A stretch of 64,000 nucleotides of DNA from Glandiceps talaboti (GCF_964340395.1 NC_135559.1:16894550-16958549), one strand, 5' to 3'. Shown: positions 8,770-48,700, numbered from the stretch's first letter. Numbers and translations: made by a program. The notes: generated by a model not told the origin, from the sequence alone.

Positions 8770-9260
8770 AGATAAATATGATCGATTACTAATACTTAAT
8801 TTACCTACCTTATAACTGTATATTATAACTATAACAAGTTTAAAACAGACAAGATAAATCAGACAAATATGATCGACTACTAATGCTTATTTTGCCTTAT
8901 AACAAGTGAAAAATGGGGTATGTCGCTTCATTGAATAAAATGAATTGATTTTAGTACAGATATAAGGCTTAATTTACCTTAAAACAAGTTTAAAACAGAT
9001 ATGTCAATTTTACTATAGATATAAGGCTTAATTTACCTTATAACAGGTTAAAATTATATATATAAAAAAATTGATTTAATACAAATATAAGACTTAATTT
9101 ACCTTATAACAAGTTTAAAACAGACATGTCAATTTTACTATAGATATAAGGCTTAATTTACCTTATAACAAGTTAAAATTATATATATAAAAAAATTGAT
9201 TTAATACAAATATAAGACTTAATTTACCTTATAACAGGTGAAAAATGGGGTATGTCGTTA
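8770..9260. repeat. Terminal repeat region of the Polinton with 125-bp dimeric repeats
   Basis: A TATAAGGCTTAATTTACC core recurs at 8961, 9020, 9086, 9145 and 9211 with alternating spacings of 59 and 66 bp, that is a 125-bp dimer repeated about twice. AAAAATGGGGTATGTCG occurs near 8,911 and again near 9,240, flanking the array. No ORFs. The position beyond the last gene and before the change to host composition suggests this is the terminal inverted repeat, but the partner copy is outside the window. Confidence 0.65.
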
Positions 9261-10340
9261 AACTGATCCAGAACTCCTATTTTATATACTACTCACACAC
9301 AAACACACGTTTTAGGGCAACCACATATTCTAAAAAATTGAACTATCGTATACCAGGTTTATCGGGTTTTTGTTATCACTTGTAGATATTTATGGCCGTC
9401 AGGTATATACCTTTCTATATATAGGATTGTCGTAATGTACGCACTACCCATCCGTACAATGATTGTCTATATTGGTAACATGATGATATCGTTTCCTCGA
9501 CCCTGTATACTGCAATATGTAAACAGTTATAGGCAGCTCTGAAAAATACGTTTTGTTAAAATCACACCAATATCATTTACGTTTCGACATGTATGCTTAC
9601 ACACAGACAAGTAAGAAGGTAGATTGGTAACAAGTCTTCTCCCATTGTTCGATCATAGCCTCGGGTAAACATTACTCTATTGTCATGGAAATAACTTTCC
9701 AATGTGTGAGTCTGCCCAATATATAGTCTCGCATAAATCAACAAACCACACGATACTATGCTATATTTCGATGGGAAAGTTTGCTATCCTACTGACAGAA
9801 TCATCAAATGTAATAGATGACTTGCAATATCGGCACTTGAACTCTCATGCGAACTTGAAGCCAACTCAGATCAAATATGGTTGACATGTAAACACATACC
9901 ATCTCATGTTGTCGACCGACACTATATACATAAGTATGTGTTTGGCACGGTGCAGGTAATTTTCCAGGTCACAGTAGACACACCACTGTTGCAACAAAAT
10001 TTAGTGTTGTGTCTTTTTACATTGATTGGGACAGGGGTACATGCATGTCGGCCCTCGATATCAGTGTGCGATTATAGTAGTATTGTGCCGGATCGGAGCG
10101 CGGCAACGACTTAAGTTTAGATAAAACATAGGGAAAAAAGGTGCAAGCGTGTAACAAATTCCATATTTCTGCATTTATAAATCAAATATGTTCATTATAT
10201 ATTCGTAATTTTAACCGTCCCAAACAAGCAAGTTTTACAAGGCAATAACTCAGCTAAATACCAAAGGCAAGGATCGAGCTGTTAATCCCCAGATTAACAC
10301 CTCGAACAATAACCATTACCAATCTGTTACCAATCTGAAA

Positions 10341-10377
10341 CCACAGACAAGTAAGAAGGCTTCTTACTTGTCCGTGG
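10341..10377. repeat. 18-bp palindrome
   Basis: CCACAGACAAGTAAGAAG and CTTCTTACTTGTCCGTGG are inverted copies with one mismatch and a one-base centre. A related direct copy of CACAGACAAGTAAGAAGG lies near 9,602. Confidence 0.8.
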
Positions 10378-10929
10378 TGGTTTACAGAACATAGCATATA
10401 ACAGCTTAGCAAACAATGTTTACGCAAGAATGATTGGCAGTTTGTATGTTGGCATAACATCGAGGCTTACTTTGCGAAGTCAGCCTACGAGCAGTGGTTT
10501 TTCGTCCAAATGACAACTTTATTGCAAGAAAAAACTTTCGTGATAGAAATACGATTAAACATATATTCATAGTTTCGTTCATTGCAAATTGGGAAGTGAA
10601 ATCTCGACAAGTAAAATGCAGATTGGTTTTGATATCGGACTGACACCTATGATATTAATCTTTTGGATGCAAATTAGACAATGCCACTGCCAGTATTGTA
10701 CAATAGACACGACTCTTCCCCATGTTGTCAGCCCCTTCAATAACACAATCTTACGTTACAGACAGTTTAGCTCTTAACTGAAGTATAACACTTCAACATT
10801 TCTATAAATAGAACGCTGAACCATGTATTAGGCATTATTGATGGATCGACGTACACGTCATGTAACATTGTAAGTGTTAAGATTATGAATAAGTTTCTGC
10901 CGGTCACACCTGAGGAAATTTAAGCCGGC

Positions 10930-11335
10930 TTAATTGACGATAGTCCAGACTGGCCATATTACGTACTCAATGTACTTCATTACTAATCCCAGTCTAGCTC
11001 AGTTCCCAAGATCTCACAGATTTTTGTGCTACTCCTGCAGTGTTCATATAAACATCATGATGTCCTGGCATCCCAACGTGATTTTAGTTTAACAGACTGG
11101 GGGAGAAGTCATTCTACAAACATGAGAAAGGTCTAAGACGTTTGGTGACGACAGCCTGTCAATTTGTGATGGATTACTTGAGCATGCGCAATTCGTTCTT
11201 CACTAACCATTGGGATTCAAACACATTTGAAACCTTTCATTGGGAACTGCATGAGCTAGACGATAGTAATGTACATCTTGGAGTAGTTATACTGTACGTA
11301 ATATGGCCAGTCTGGACCTAGACTATAATTAAATC
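10930..11335. mobile_element. MITE-like element with inverted ends
   Basis: A perfect 24-bp inverted repeat pairs 10943-10966 (GTCCAGACTGGCC start) with 11294-11317, about 330 bp apart. Imperfect complementarity extends outward toward TTAATT/AATTAA ends. No ORF between. This is the structure of a non-autonomous DNA transposon; the superfamily is not assigned. Confidence 0.6.
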
Positions 11336-13431
11336 GACGGCAAACGAAGCTGAGCCGACGCCATTACGTTATAGCTTATAAAAGCTTAAATGTTTGTTTT
11401 CATGCAGTGAAGGTAACATCTAGAAATATGCAGTAACATGAAATAATAGTACAAAAACGATCTACTAACAAAAGTAATACATTATTGTTTACCTTTGATG
11501 ATACAGTGGCGAAGTTTACAGTTTGTTGCTATGTAATAGTGTAGCCACTGTATGGTTTTCAGCAGGTCCTAAAATGATTTGAAGTAAATAAATGAACAAT
11601 TATAGGAAATGATTAAACATATGATAGACTTGAAAACTTAGTCTTACTAGTTCTATGTAAGTTAAAATGTGTGGTATTAGCCATACTAATGTTGTATAAA
11701 CATTTCAATTTCCAACACAATTAGTGTCAGAAAGTTGTGTCTAAGGCCAAAAAAAAAAAGAATAATGTTTCTGGTCAGTTTGTCAAAATGGTGCAACGAC
11801 GGTGATTCTCAACAAACCGGTAACTGAATCTACAATTTATTTATGAACGTTACTATTCTTTTCATTTAGTAATTTAGAGCAAGTGTGTATGGGGGCAGAC
11901 GTCATTTGCTTGTTCAAGATTTGCTCTGCAATTGTCTTCACTGAAGTAGGGAGGGCTATTCCCGGGGGCTATTTTTGTGTTTCCCCACGGATCTGCAGAC
12001 TGCATGGGCTGGACAAACGTGTACACACACAAACAAGATCGACGCAAGTGCCAGCGCGCTGACCATAAACAATTCTTATTTTGGCCTAAAGCTTTCATCC
12101 TTTCACTAAGGACTTCATCAGCAGACTGAAGTAATTACTATGCCCTAAAACAAAGTTGTTAATTACCAGTTTGAGCATAGACTCTACATGAAATGGTTGA
12201 GAACTCACACCACTCACACCACTCACTCACTCACTCACTCACTCACTCACTTTACTTACATGTAATAATTAATGTTAAAACATGGTCCCAAGTATGTGTT
12301 ATTATTGGAATCGTGTCCTCAGCTACATTGGGGAGATGGTTGTAGCTGTGTGTTTGTGTACTATAGGGGGGTCTAGACACAGAGGTTGGGCGATGTATCA
12401 TTTTTGGGTCATCATTTTTCATGCAAATTGTTCGGGGAGGGTCACTTTTTGTGCAATTATATTTTTGATGACAAATATTCAAGTGACAGAGGAGGGGTGT
12501 CTGCAATTTTGTCCAAGCTCTGGGCGAGGGTGGTTTCAATCTTTTCATATGCTGAAGCCCCCCCCCCCCCCCGAATTTATTTCTAGTCCCCTATTGCAAG
12601 TTGTCCATCAAAGGTCTACTTTGATAATAGAAACTAAAAAGTGACAGATACATGCTTGGTGCGCTAGACAATCATACATATGTGACCGAAATTATTCATC
12701 GAATGAATTAAGAAAGTTATAATTGCAGAAATAGGGGATATCTAACTACCCAACATCTATATTCAGCTAATCATACCGCCACCTAGAGGTCAACTGTAAC
12801 TATGGAATTTGTCATTCTGATGAGGATTTTTGAGACCAATGCTGTATGTGGAAGTTGTACTGATTGTGCATTATAACATTTGGCAATTTATTCACACATA
12901 CATTTAATACAAAATTCTAAATTCAAATGATTATGTCACTATTTCTGTATGACTACACATAAATTGGAATACAATGTCTTAGCAAATAGAACAGAGAGTC
13001 CAAAAGGCTTATAAATAGATGTTACACCACTTTACAAGATTAAGGCAATAGGTGTATTTTAGTGAGAAGGTTTAAACTTATAATTAAGCTAATGTGTAAA
13101 GGCCTGGGATTAATATAGATATGAATTTAACAGATGGTCATAGATATTACACTTTGTGATGCATATAACAAGTGATATGACTTAATACCAACATGGAAAA
13201 AGTGTAATTCTTTACTAAGTCTATTCGCTATAGACTAATTGTTCCCTTTATACCATATTGTTTGGCTGTCTTGACTTGAAAAAATGCAGTCGCGGATTGG
13301 ACCATCTCGCTCACAAAAACACCTTCAGTGGGCCTTACCATCAACAGACAAGGCATAGGACTTCTGCTCTGTTGGAGGCTTCATTATTCTGCAACATTGC
13401 ATACTACAGACTTTGTCGTAAATATTTGAAT

Positions 13432-39885
<26,454 letters not shown>

Positions 39886-42800
39886 TGAGACCAGTGACAC
39901 CAAACAGATACAGGATACAAGGTGCTAAAAATTTGTCAAGAACTACTATGAGTACATTATAGAGGATGGGCATGGGGTATTATTGTGACTCATAGTTGAT
40001 TCTTTACTTCTTTTGTTAACTCATAATATTAACTGTAAAATACTTCATGTTGTTGTCAAAATATTCACCAGTATTTATATATAATGACACTGACAATATC
40101 TAACCTGCTGGAGCCTACTTTAAATACTAGATTTCATCTTGTTATCAAAATATTCACCCATATATGATATATAATGATATTATATAACCTGTTGGAGGCT
40201 ACTTTTAATACAGGCCTGAAATTAATTACTGATGTAATATTTCTATGCATGTGATGAATGCATTTTTTTTATTAACCTCAGGTAATTTCTCTCTCATTCA
40301 GATATCATTGCCAAGGAGAAGACACTCCCTACAATTTGCTTCTGAGAAGACTGAAATATTTTGAAATTAGAAGAAAGAACACAGACTACCAATATGAAGT
40401 CAGAGAAAGATGGACATGAACATTGTAAACGAACATGTAAAAGTTGACATGAACATAATTTGTGTCTATATAGGAATGTGAAATATAACAAGCGACCTAT
40501 CGGTCAGAATAGCTCCGCTGTTTTTTTTTTAATTTTATTTTTTATTTTGGTGACATGTAGAAGTGGTTCAGTTCTTCAGCTCTTCACTATGCAGTTTTGT
40601 TTTAGCGATGCAATAAAGTGGTTAGTGGTTTCATATGATGTCTCACTATAAAACACATTTTACACAGAAGTTGGTAATGTATTGTACTTTTATACCATAG
40701 TCACCATTTTATAACAAAAAATCTACTGTTATGAAAAATTGCACAAAATCTCAGAAAAAAAATGACTGGGAAATGCACACAAGAAAAAGAAAAAAAAGAG
40801 AAGATTTTGAGGTTGGCTATAAATAATTCCAGTGTCTTACAGCTTTAACCCTGGAAAATTTTAATGATGAATGAAATAAACTAGGGATCTAAAATAATTT
40901 TGAGGCAATTTGAATTTCAATTTTCTAACAAATTTACCAAGTCAACAACATTCAACTTGTACTAGTTGTAGTAGATATATATATAGGGAAGAAATGTATT
41001 AATCGCCATCTTAGTTTCCGTACGGCGACAATCCCCAAGTACCCGAAAGAGAGTCATTCTCAGCCAACAGGGTTCGACACTGGAATAAAAAAGTCACTAT
41101 CCCACAGGACTAGTAAAATTGATAACGTAGTAGTCCTGCAAAAAATTTGGTGGTCCTATCTTTAAGTGCTTTCGCTTGTTCACTTAGGCTCTTCATCTCT
41201 CTTAGTTTTTGCTCTACTTCTAATTCACTTTTCCAAACCCCATATTTATTTCAAACCGTGTGTTGTAATTGAACTGTCTATTTCTTTGTAGTTGTTTGTG
41301 CATCATCAACTCCTTACTGTAATTTTATTCTTTTTTATGTTTTGGAGCTTCTTCTCTTTTTTTGTTGCTTTCTGTGAGTAGTTTGTCTTAATTGGGGGGG
41401 GGGGGGAGTAATAAGATGTTATGTGGTCTTATTTCTAGCTTAAATACTACATAACATTTCTGGTACACATTGATCTAACTATTGCATTTTTAAAAGACAA
41501 AAAATTACCTTCCCATGGAGCAAGTCTTTATAGTGTTGTCCTTAGTGCATATTAGAATGTATTTACAACATAAAAATAAATAAATTTGAAGGTTACCAGC
41601 AGTTACAGCAAAATTTTGTTACTAATTACATGTACAAGTCACTTCGTCTATTTTCGTGTCTATGTACTTCCGAGTTGACATAAACGTTAAACGTGATACA
41701 GTCGGCCCTATAATTACTAAGAAATGACAAAACCGTTCGCAAAATAAAGTTCAGGATTTTAATTATTCAAACTGAATATCAATATCCACTACACATTCAA
41801 TAACTGGTTTCGCGTATTTAGAAATGTGCCCCAAAACATGAACACGGAACACAGAATCATGTCAGTGTTAGTACACTGTTACTAAGTTAGCAGTTTCATT
41901 GTAGGCTGTAAGTTGTACCGGTAAAAAAAACGATCATCACATCATGTAGGAAGTACAAAAACATAGAACACGTTGTTTTCTTGCTGAATAAACTCACTGA
42001 AATAACAACACGGTCAAATTGCGTCTTCGATTTTGACAGCCACCATTGTTATGATTGAGCTTCACTTACATCCAATTTGTACAGCGTTTTTACAAAGGGA
42101 GCTCGTCAATAACCTACCGAATAATTAACTCAGAAACGTAGTTTAAATACTAACTGATCTAAAAATTACTGTTCAGAAAGACTACGCATCCGTACATAAA
42201 TACGAATTCATGCGACAAAGATTTCAACTTTACTATTTACAGTGTAGAGGCCAGCCTTACCCTTATTATACACATATCATCGTACAACTAATTTTATTGG
42301 CTATAATATTAGCTACATTTGAAAGGTCTCACTTGATTGGCTAATCCTTCGCTATTCCCGTTTTCAAGAGACACCCCGCCAGAATAAAGTGCCACGTAGT
42401 ACAGCAATGGCGCGAGATCGCCTGTTGGGCGACTTTCCCACCGGGTGTGCTTTTCGAAAACTACACAACACATGCTTTTATGACACGGAATCATAGAAAA
42501 TCTACCCCGTTTCCAAACTAATCGTAATTTTATCGCGAATAGACAACCAGAGTTGGTCAAAATAGCAAATTAAAAACCAAATGAATTTTACTATGACCGT
42601 GAATTCATCATATAGCCGGTGGTTTGAATTCTGAGCTCCCTAATATACCTATCGAAAAGTCACTATCCCGTCGGATGCATTTTAGTAACCTTTACTGGTC
42701 CTTACAGAAAGTTACTAGACTCGCGGGATAGCGGACCAGCGTGTACGTGTATGTCGAACCCTTGTCATACGTTACAGCATAGACCCTCCTGGTTACAGTG

Positions 42801-44750
42801 GTAACACTCGTTCATGTTCGATTACCTTTCATAAAGAAAACACAACGAAATGGTTGAAGTGATCTTTTTTTTAATTTTTAATTTCTTTTCATCACAGCAA
42901 CAAAATCTGCGGATCAAAAGTGTTGTAAACTAAACCAGAAAGAATTATCGGGCTGGCTAAACTTCCTGATGAACTGGAGTAAGGTCCAAGTCCAAGTAAG
43001 CCCCGATAGTACGTGAGAAAATCGTCTCAAACTAGCGATACAACTTTCAAAATATAACTTGACATGTTAGAGTTATACAATTCAAGACGGGTTTTCACTC
43101 GAAAACAACAATTCTGTGAATAATGACACTGAACGCAGCGATTTCTCGGACGATGTTACCACTGCACTGTAACGTATGGCTGACAACGACTTGCTTCTGG
43201 GTTAGTCCCTCGTGCATCCGGGTACTTGGGATTGTCCTGCATTACCACATCGGCAATTTTGACGCTGTAATTTTGCCACCAATATTGATCGTACAAAAAC
43301 AAAACTCCATAAATGAACCACAAAGTACTTTCCATTTCAAAATGTGGTAATTTTAGAAAGAGTATTATCGTTTTTATTGACGACTGACTCTGTCAAAAAT
43401 CGTTCGATACACTTCAGTTCAGGCATGGAAGACTTCTCACAATGATAATGAGGTGCATATACTGGAATGAACCATTCTGTAGGAGGGGTGGGTGGGTGGA
43501 GAATTGGATTTGAAGTTTACAAACCCTTTTTCGAACAAATATTTGTCATTTGGGCACACAATGCGTAGAATTAAGACTATAGCACATATTACATTGCTTG
43601 TTTGACGTCAATAGCGTCTTTTGAAAAGTTACACTTTACCTAAAGTCTCGCGGACTGATTTCCAATATGGCGTCGGTCATAATACTCATTAACATATTCA
43701 TTTTTTTTTCAAATTTCAAAAAAAAAATCATAAAAAATAGAAGAGAAGACATGCTGACTTGAAATTAACAAATCTAAGTAAGCTACCCCCTGTGCATCAA
43801 CACACCAGATATCAAAGCAATCTGATTTCAAGTTTATGAGGAGTTGATGAAAATGTCATATTTGGAAAAAAAATCATAAGAAATTGAAAATGGCACAGAT
43901 CAACTTGGCATGAACAAATCTGAATAGCCTCCCCCCAGGGAACATGCACACCAAATATCGAAGAATTCCGACTGTCACTTTTGGAGTAGATAGTGAAAAT
44001 ATAAAAGTTTGACGGACACATAATATGATTCACTCTACTCTCTATACCTCAATACCCACCTATACCTAAAGCTACGCTTTCAGCTTTCGCTGACAGCGGA
44101 GCTAAAAATGCAATTGAATCTGATATGCAAAGTTGAACCCACATGAATGTGGTTGCCAGGTAATTAAGCTAGGAATCACTACAGGTTATGATTGCTATAG
44201 CTCTCTTTGATTTAATAGAAGAATTATGATGTCAAAATGAATATCTTTGAATTAAGAAATCATAAATTTGTGAATGGGATATACTCAGCAAACCACATAG
44301 AAAACTGAGTCTGAGTGAAAATTAGTTTTGTAATTTTCATTTTCGAACAAGCAAGTTATTGTGTTTCGATAGTTACTTTTATCAAAGACTTTATTATTTT
44401 TAACATATGTGAGGGAAGTGTTAACTTTGCTTAGTAATATTCATTCTGTATGGTAACATATAGAGTGGTATGTATTTAAACACACCACACACATCTAGTC
44501 AGTAATTCATTTGGGTTGACCTTTGCCTACAAATTACTAATGTCTGTCTGAAGTACTTAGTAATAATGTCACCATTTAGAGATATTTGATATGACTTGTA
44601 AGAGAATGAAAGTGGTCATCATAAAATAACTACCATAAAATATCATTTTTACAAAATAATGCATTTTTGACATTTTCATCAAAACTTGATATAGTATACA
44701 TTCCCTTGGCAGCTATATTATAGCTGCAACTATATTCTAGCATAGTCCAA
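39886..44750. other. 3' flank of the Roco gene and CpG-richer intergenic DNA
   Basis: First AATAAA candidates after the stop are at 40,612-40,617 and 40,875-40,880. From about 41,000 to 43,650 CpG dinucleotides are more frequent than elsewhere, with repeated AAAGTCACTATCCC segments (near 41,090 and 42,655) and oppositely oriented GACAATCCC(C)AAGTACCCG (41,027 and near 43,217). A copy of the interspersed repeat family lies at about 43,690-44,115. No confident gene. Confidence 0.5.
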
Positions 44751-44756
44751 TTTTGA

Positions 44757-45000
44757 CATGTTTTAAAGCAAAGTGTTCTTGTATGTATTCAGTCAGTTTT
44801 TAAGTGATCACTGCATTTCAACTTCACTGAGTTAGTCATGTTTTCAAGCAAAGTGTTCCTGTATGTATGCAGTCAGTTTTCAAGTGATCACTGCATTTCA
44901 ACATCTCTGAGTTAGTCCTGTTTTCAAGCAAAATGTTCTTGTATGTATTCAGTCAGTTTTCAAGTAATCACTGCATTTCAACTTCACTGAGTTAGTCATG
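44757..45000. repeat. Three tandem copies of an approximately 80-bp unit
   Basis: TTCAAGCAAAGTGTTCYTGTATGTATNCAGTCAG-type units start near 44,757, 44,839 and 44,919. Confidence 0.85.
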
Positions 45001-48000
45001 TTAAAATGTAGAGACTGATGAGGCATTTGTTTTACATCATAAAATGACTGACATGTGACAAAATAACAGTTAGGTCAAAGGTCAAAGATAATATGAAATG
45101 AGTTTTGAGTTCTGTGACTCAGACAGTTTATTGACTGGGTTAAAAGAACTTTTTATATTGTTAAGTTATGACAATTTGACAAGACATTGTGTGTTTATTT
45201 AACACCTCTGAAATTTTCTACTTCAAATGTATGCAAATTATCTTGGTTAGTTGTTATTCAATGTATCCAAGTTTTTGTGGAGTGTCAACAGGCTCCAGAC
45301 TAAAAGTGGCCCTGAAAGAAAGTACCTGGATCCCCCCCCCCCCCCCCCCCGGGACATTTTCAACAGTTGCATGAAAGGTCACACAGGTCACATACCACTT
45401 CAAATAAATTTTACTGTGTGCTAGGACAGTTTGCAGACTGATAGCTAGTTCACAAGGTTATGATTTAACTGGACCTGGGCTTGTATAGTGTTTTGCCGTG
45501 TAATATCTTAGATAACTAGCATCCATGGTTTTGTCACATCTCAACAGTGGTGTATCAGTCACAGATACATCGATAATACTTGAAATAAATTTGACTGTTT
45601 GCCGGCAGGACAGTTTGCAGACTGTAGAGTTCACCTGGTTATGATATAACTGGATAGTACAGGCCTGACTAGTGTGCCCTGTTGAAAATGTTGAAAATTA
45701 TTTTTTTTCTGTATATTCACCTGAGTAAGGGATAGGGAAAACTCATATTTGATATCACAGAATCTCCAGAAATTGTTGTCAGATTGCTATAGAGGGCACA
45801 CATACTTCACTTGTCAAAGTTAAACCTGATGTGGGTTTTTTTAACACAACTTTTGTGTGCTTACAATGTAGTTTTGTGAAAATGTATTCATTATATTACA
45901 CAACTTTAGAAGCCATGTTTTTTTCTAAATGTATGAATTTACCCTAGATGTGAGTTTAAAATAGTTATCACAATAGTTTACTAATACTTAACTCTGAATA
46001 CAGTACAAATACTGGTTTAATGGTTTTGCTCAAGTTTAATAAAATAAAACAAAATTATTTTTTATAACTACTTATCAAGTTCAAATACATGTTCATCATT
46101 GTTTTCCATGACGTCATTTTTAGCAACTTACAAAGTTCTAATACAAGTATTTTGTTTCACGTAGTGCCATGCAACCTGAACCCATGACAAAAATGTGGAC
46201 TCTTAGTCGATCTTCCTAATCTTTGGGGTGTTAACCTCTTTTTTTCTAAACACTGTTGTAAAGGTAGTTATTGGAAATGGTAAATTCGTTATGAAAATAT
46301 ACATCAACAAGAACTTTAATCTAGATTGCTCTCTATATCAAACTTAAAGTACTGAGAAAGTGTCAATTATTTGTCAGTAAAAACATACATTGACAACAAT
46401 GTAGTCTAATGTTTTAATGTTACTTTCATGATTCTACACAAAAAATAAACACCTTGAGAAAATGTCAACGATTTTCACACCTTGAGAAAATGTCAATGAT
46501 TTACTTTGAGAGTTGAATTGCACCATGTTTATACATGTTTGTAGTTATTTGCCACCTTGTTTCTTAGCAACTATAAATCAATTCATTTTGGAGTGATTTA
46601 AATAATTTTAGCTGAGAGTATATATTGTGTTTTGTCTATAAATATAGTGATACATAGAAAATTGATTTTCAAGTTACATTTTATACCATTTTTGAAACAT
46701 TTTCAACAAATTGTTATTTGTATACATTGTAACTCTTAAACCATATAAATAGTACATTTCTGACATGTTTTAAACCAAAGTGTTCTTGTATGTATTCAGT
46801 CAGTTTTCAAGTGATCACTGCATCTCAACATCTCTGAGTCATGCAGTCATGTCAAAATGTAGTGACTGAGGTATTTGTCTATATCATAAAATGACTGGCA
46901 TGTGAAAAATAGTAGTTAGGTCAAAGGTCAAAGATAACATGAAATGAGTTTTAAGTTCTGTGACTCAGACAGTTTATTGACTGGGTTAGAAGAACATTTT
47001 ATATTGTTAAGTTATGACAATTTGACATGACATTCTGTGTTTATTTAACATGTCAGAAGCGTTCTAATTCAAATGTATGCAAATTATCTAGGTTAGTTGT
47101 TGTAACCAAGTTTTTGTCATGTGTCAACAGTGGCATGAAAGGTCACAGGTCAATACCACTTGAAATAAATTTTACTGTGTGCCAGGACAGTTTGCAGACT
47201 GAGAGTTTACAAGGTTATGATATAACTGGATAGTACAGACCTGACTAGTGTGCCCTGTTGAAAATGATAACAAATATTTTTTTTGTATTTTCACTTGATG
47301 GTAAGGGATAGGGATATCAACATCATATTTGGTATGTCGATCCCCAAAAATTATTGGGTGTCTATATGTGTTGTGTCAGATTGCCATAGAGGGCACACTT
47401 GACTTAATTGCCAGAGTTAAACCTGATGTTTGCTTTTTTAACACAACTTTTGTGTGCTTACAATGTAGATTTGTGAAATGTATTTGTTATATTAGACAAT
47501 TTTAGAAGCCATGTTTTTCTCAATTGATGAATTTACCCTAGATGTGAGTTTAAAATAGTTAGTGTACAAATACTTTACTCTGAATACAGTACAAATACTT
47601 GTTTTATGGTTTTGCTGAAGTTTGATGAAATAACATTTTATCATTCTTTTCCTTGATGTCAATTTTAGCAACTTACCCAGTGTTATTACAAGTATTTTGT
47701 AGACTGTTTCACGTAGTGCCATGCAACCTGAACCCATGACAAACATTTCACTCTCATTCTTCCTAATCTCCAGAGTCCTAAACTTCTTTTTGTGAACACT
47801 ACTGTAAAGGTAGTTACTGGAAATGGTAAACTTTTCATGAAAATATAGATTAAAAAGTATACATAATTTTAGTTTAATCTAAATTTCTCTCTGTATGAAA
47901 CTTAAAAACCTTCAGAAAGTGTCAATTATTTGTCATGAAAAACATACATTGACATGTAGTCTAATATAAGTTCCTTGATTTCTACATGAAACTAAACACC

Positions 48001-48521
48001 TAGAGAAAATGTTAATTACATGTACTTGACTTTTAAGAGTTGAATTGCATCATTTCTGTAGTTGTCTGCCATGTTGTTTCTTAATAAGTAAATCAATTCC
48101 TTTTAGAGTGATTTAATTTTTGCTGACTATATCTTACATGTGTAGATGTTTTGCTTGGATTTTAGTTATAGTGATTACATTCAGATACATTTCCACATCG
48201 AAAATTTATTTTCACATTTTATACCAGTAAAGAGACAACAATTGTAATGAAAATGACAATAACTCTATTAAACATGCAGTACTAACGTCATAATTACAAC
48301 TTTCAATAATTATTTATTTTTTCAATGACAATGTAATTTTCATACTTATATACAAGGCAATCAATATCATTTAAAGTTATATACTTTGAGTCTTGTGTTT
48401 TAATGAAAACTGAAATATTTAGACCTTTAAAAAAACAGCCTTGCAAACGATTATTATTTTTATACTCTTGTTATAAAGTCTAGTATTTTATCGAAACAAC
48501 AAATTATTACTTTTCAGAATA

Positions 48522-48629
48522 TCAAATCTGATTATTTTTCAGTTCTTTATTAAATTTAAATAAAAGTTAACATTTTGTTAACTTTTATTTAAATTATGAT
48601 AAATAACTGAGAAATTATCAGATTTGATT
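48522..48629. repeat. Hairpin palindrome, duplicated at about 56,338-56,445
   Basis: ATTTAAATAAAAGTTAAC is followed, after a 4-base centre, by its inverted copy GTTAACTTTTATTTAAAT. Outer arms (AAATCTGAT and ATCAGATTT) also pair. Both copies are almost identical. Confidence 0.85.
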
Positions 48630-48700
48630 TATATACCATACAAATTTATGTCATATTTCTGTACAGAAACCAACACCTCACCTCCAAGACTACATCTTGT

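Larger units (their letters stand above)
1..9260 (+). mobile_element. Decayed Polinton/Maverick-type element, right-hand part
   Basis: A block of closely packed, same-strand genes in strongly AT-rich DNA. It includes a retroviral-type integrase with a chromodomain-like tail, two capsid-type proteins, a P-loop packaging ATPase and several small membrane proteins. This combination is characteristic of Polintons (Mavericks) and the related adintoviruses. The left end lies outside the window. The right end is placed near 9,260, where 125-bp AT-rich repeats stop and host-like composition begins; the exact terminus and target-site duplication could not be fixed. No protein-primed DNA polymerase B or adenovirus-type protease was recognised. 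Nearly every gene has a frameshift or nonsense codon, so this copy is almost certainly defective. Some indels fall in homopolymers and might be assembly errors. Confidence 0.9.
9261..13431. other. Host intergenic DNA upstream of the Roco gene
   Basis: Less AT-rich than the Polinton. No convincing coding exons. Holds a near-perfect palindrome (10,341-10,377), a MITE-like element (about 10,930-11,335), an (ACTC)n run near 12,217-12,250 and a C-run near 12,554. The gene promoter is presumably in the right part, but no core element could be assigned. Confidence 0.6.

Noticed and set aside
12252-12644. Overlapping ORFs of about 100-120 codons on both strands
   Set aside because: They run through a C-run and repeats, show no domain pattern, splice context or codon character of a real gene.
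42309-42560. Minus-strand 83-codon ORF in the CpG-richer region
   Set aside because: No recognisable domain or supporting splice sites.
41020-43240. Large DNA transposon bounded by GACAATCCC(C)AAGTACCCG in opposite orientation
   Set aside because: The matching ends are only about 19 bp with an indel, and no transposase was found between them; kept only as a note in the region entry.
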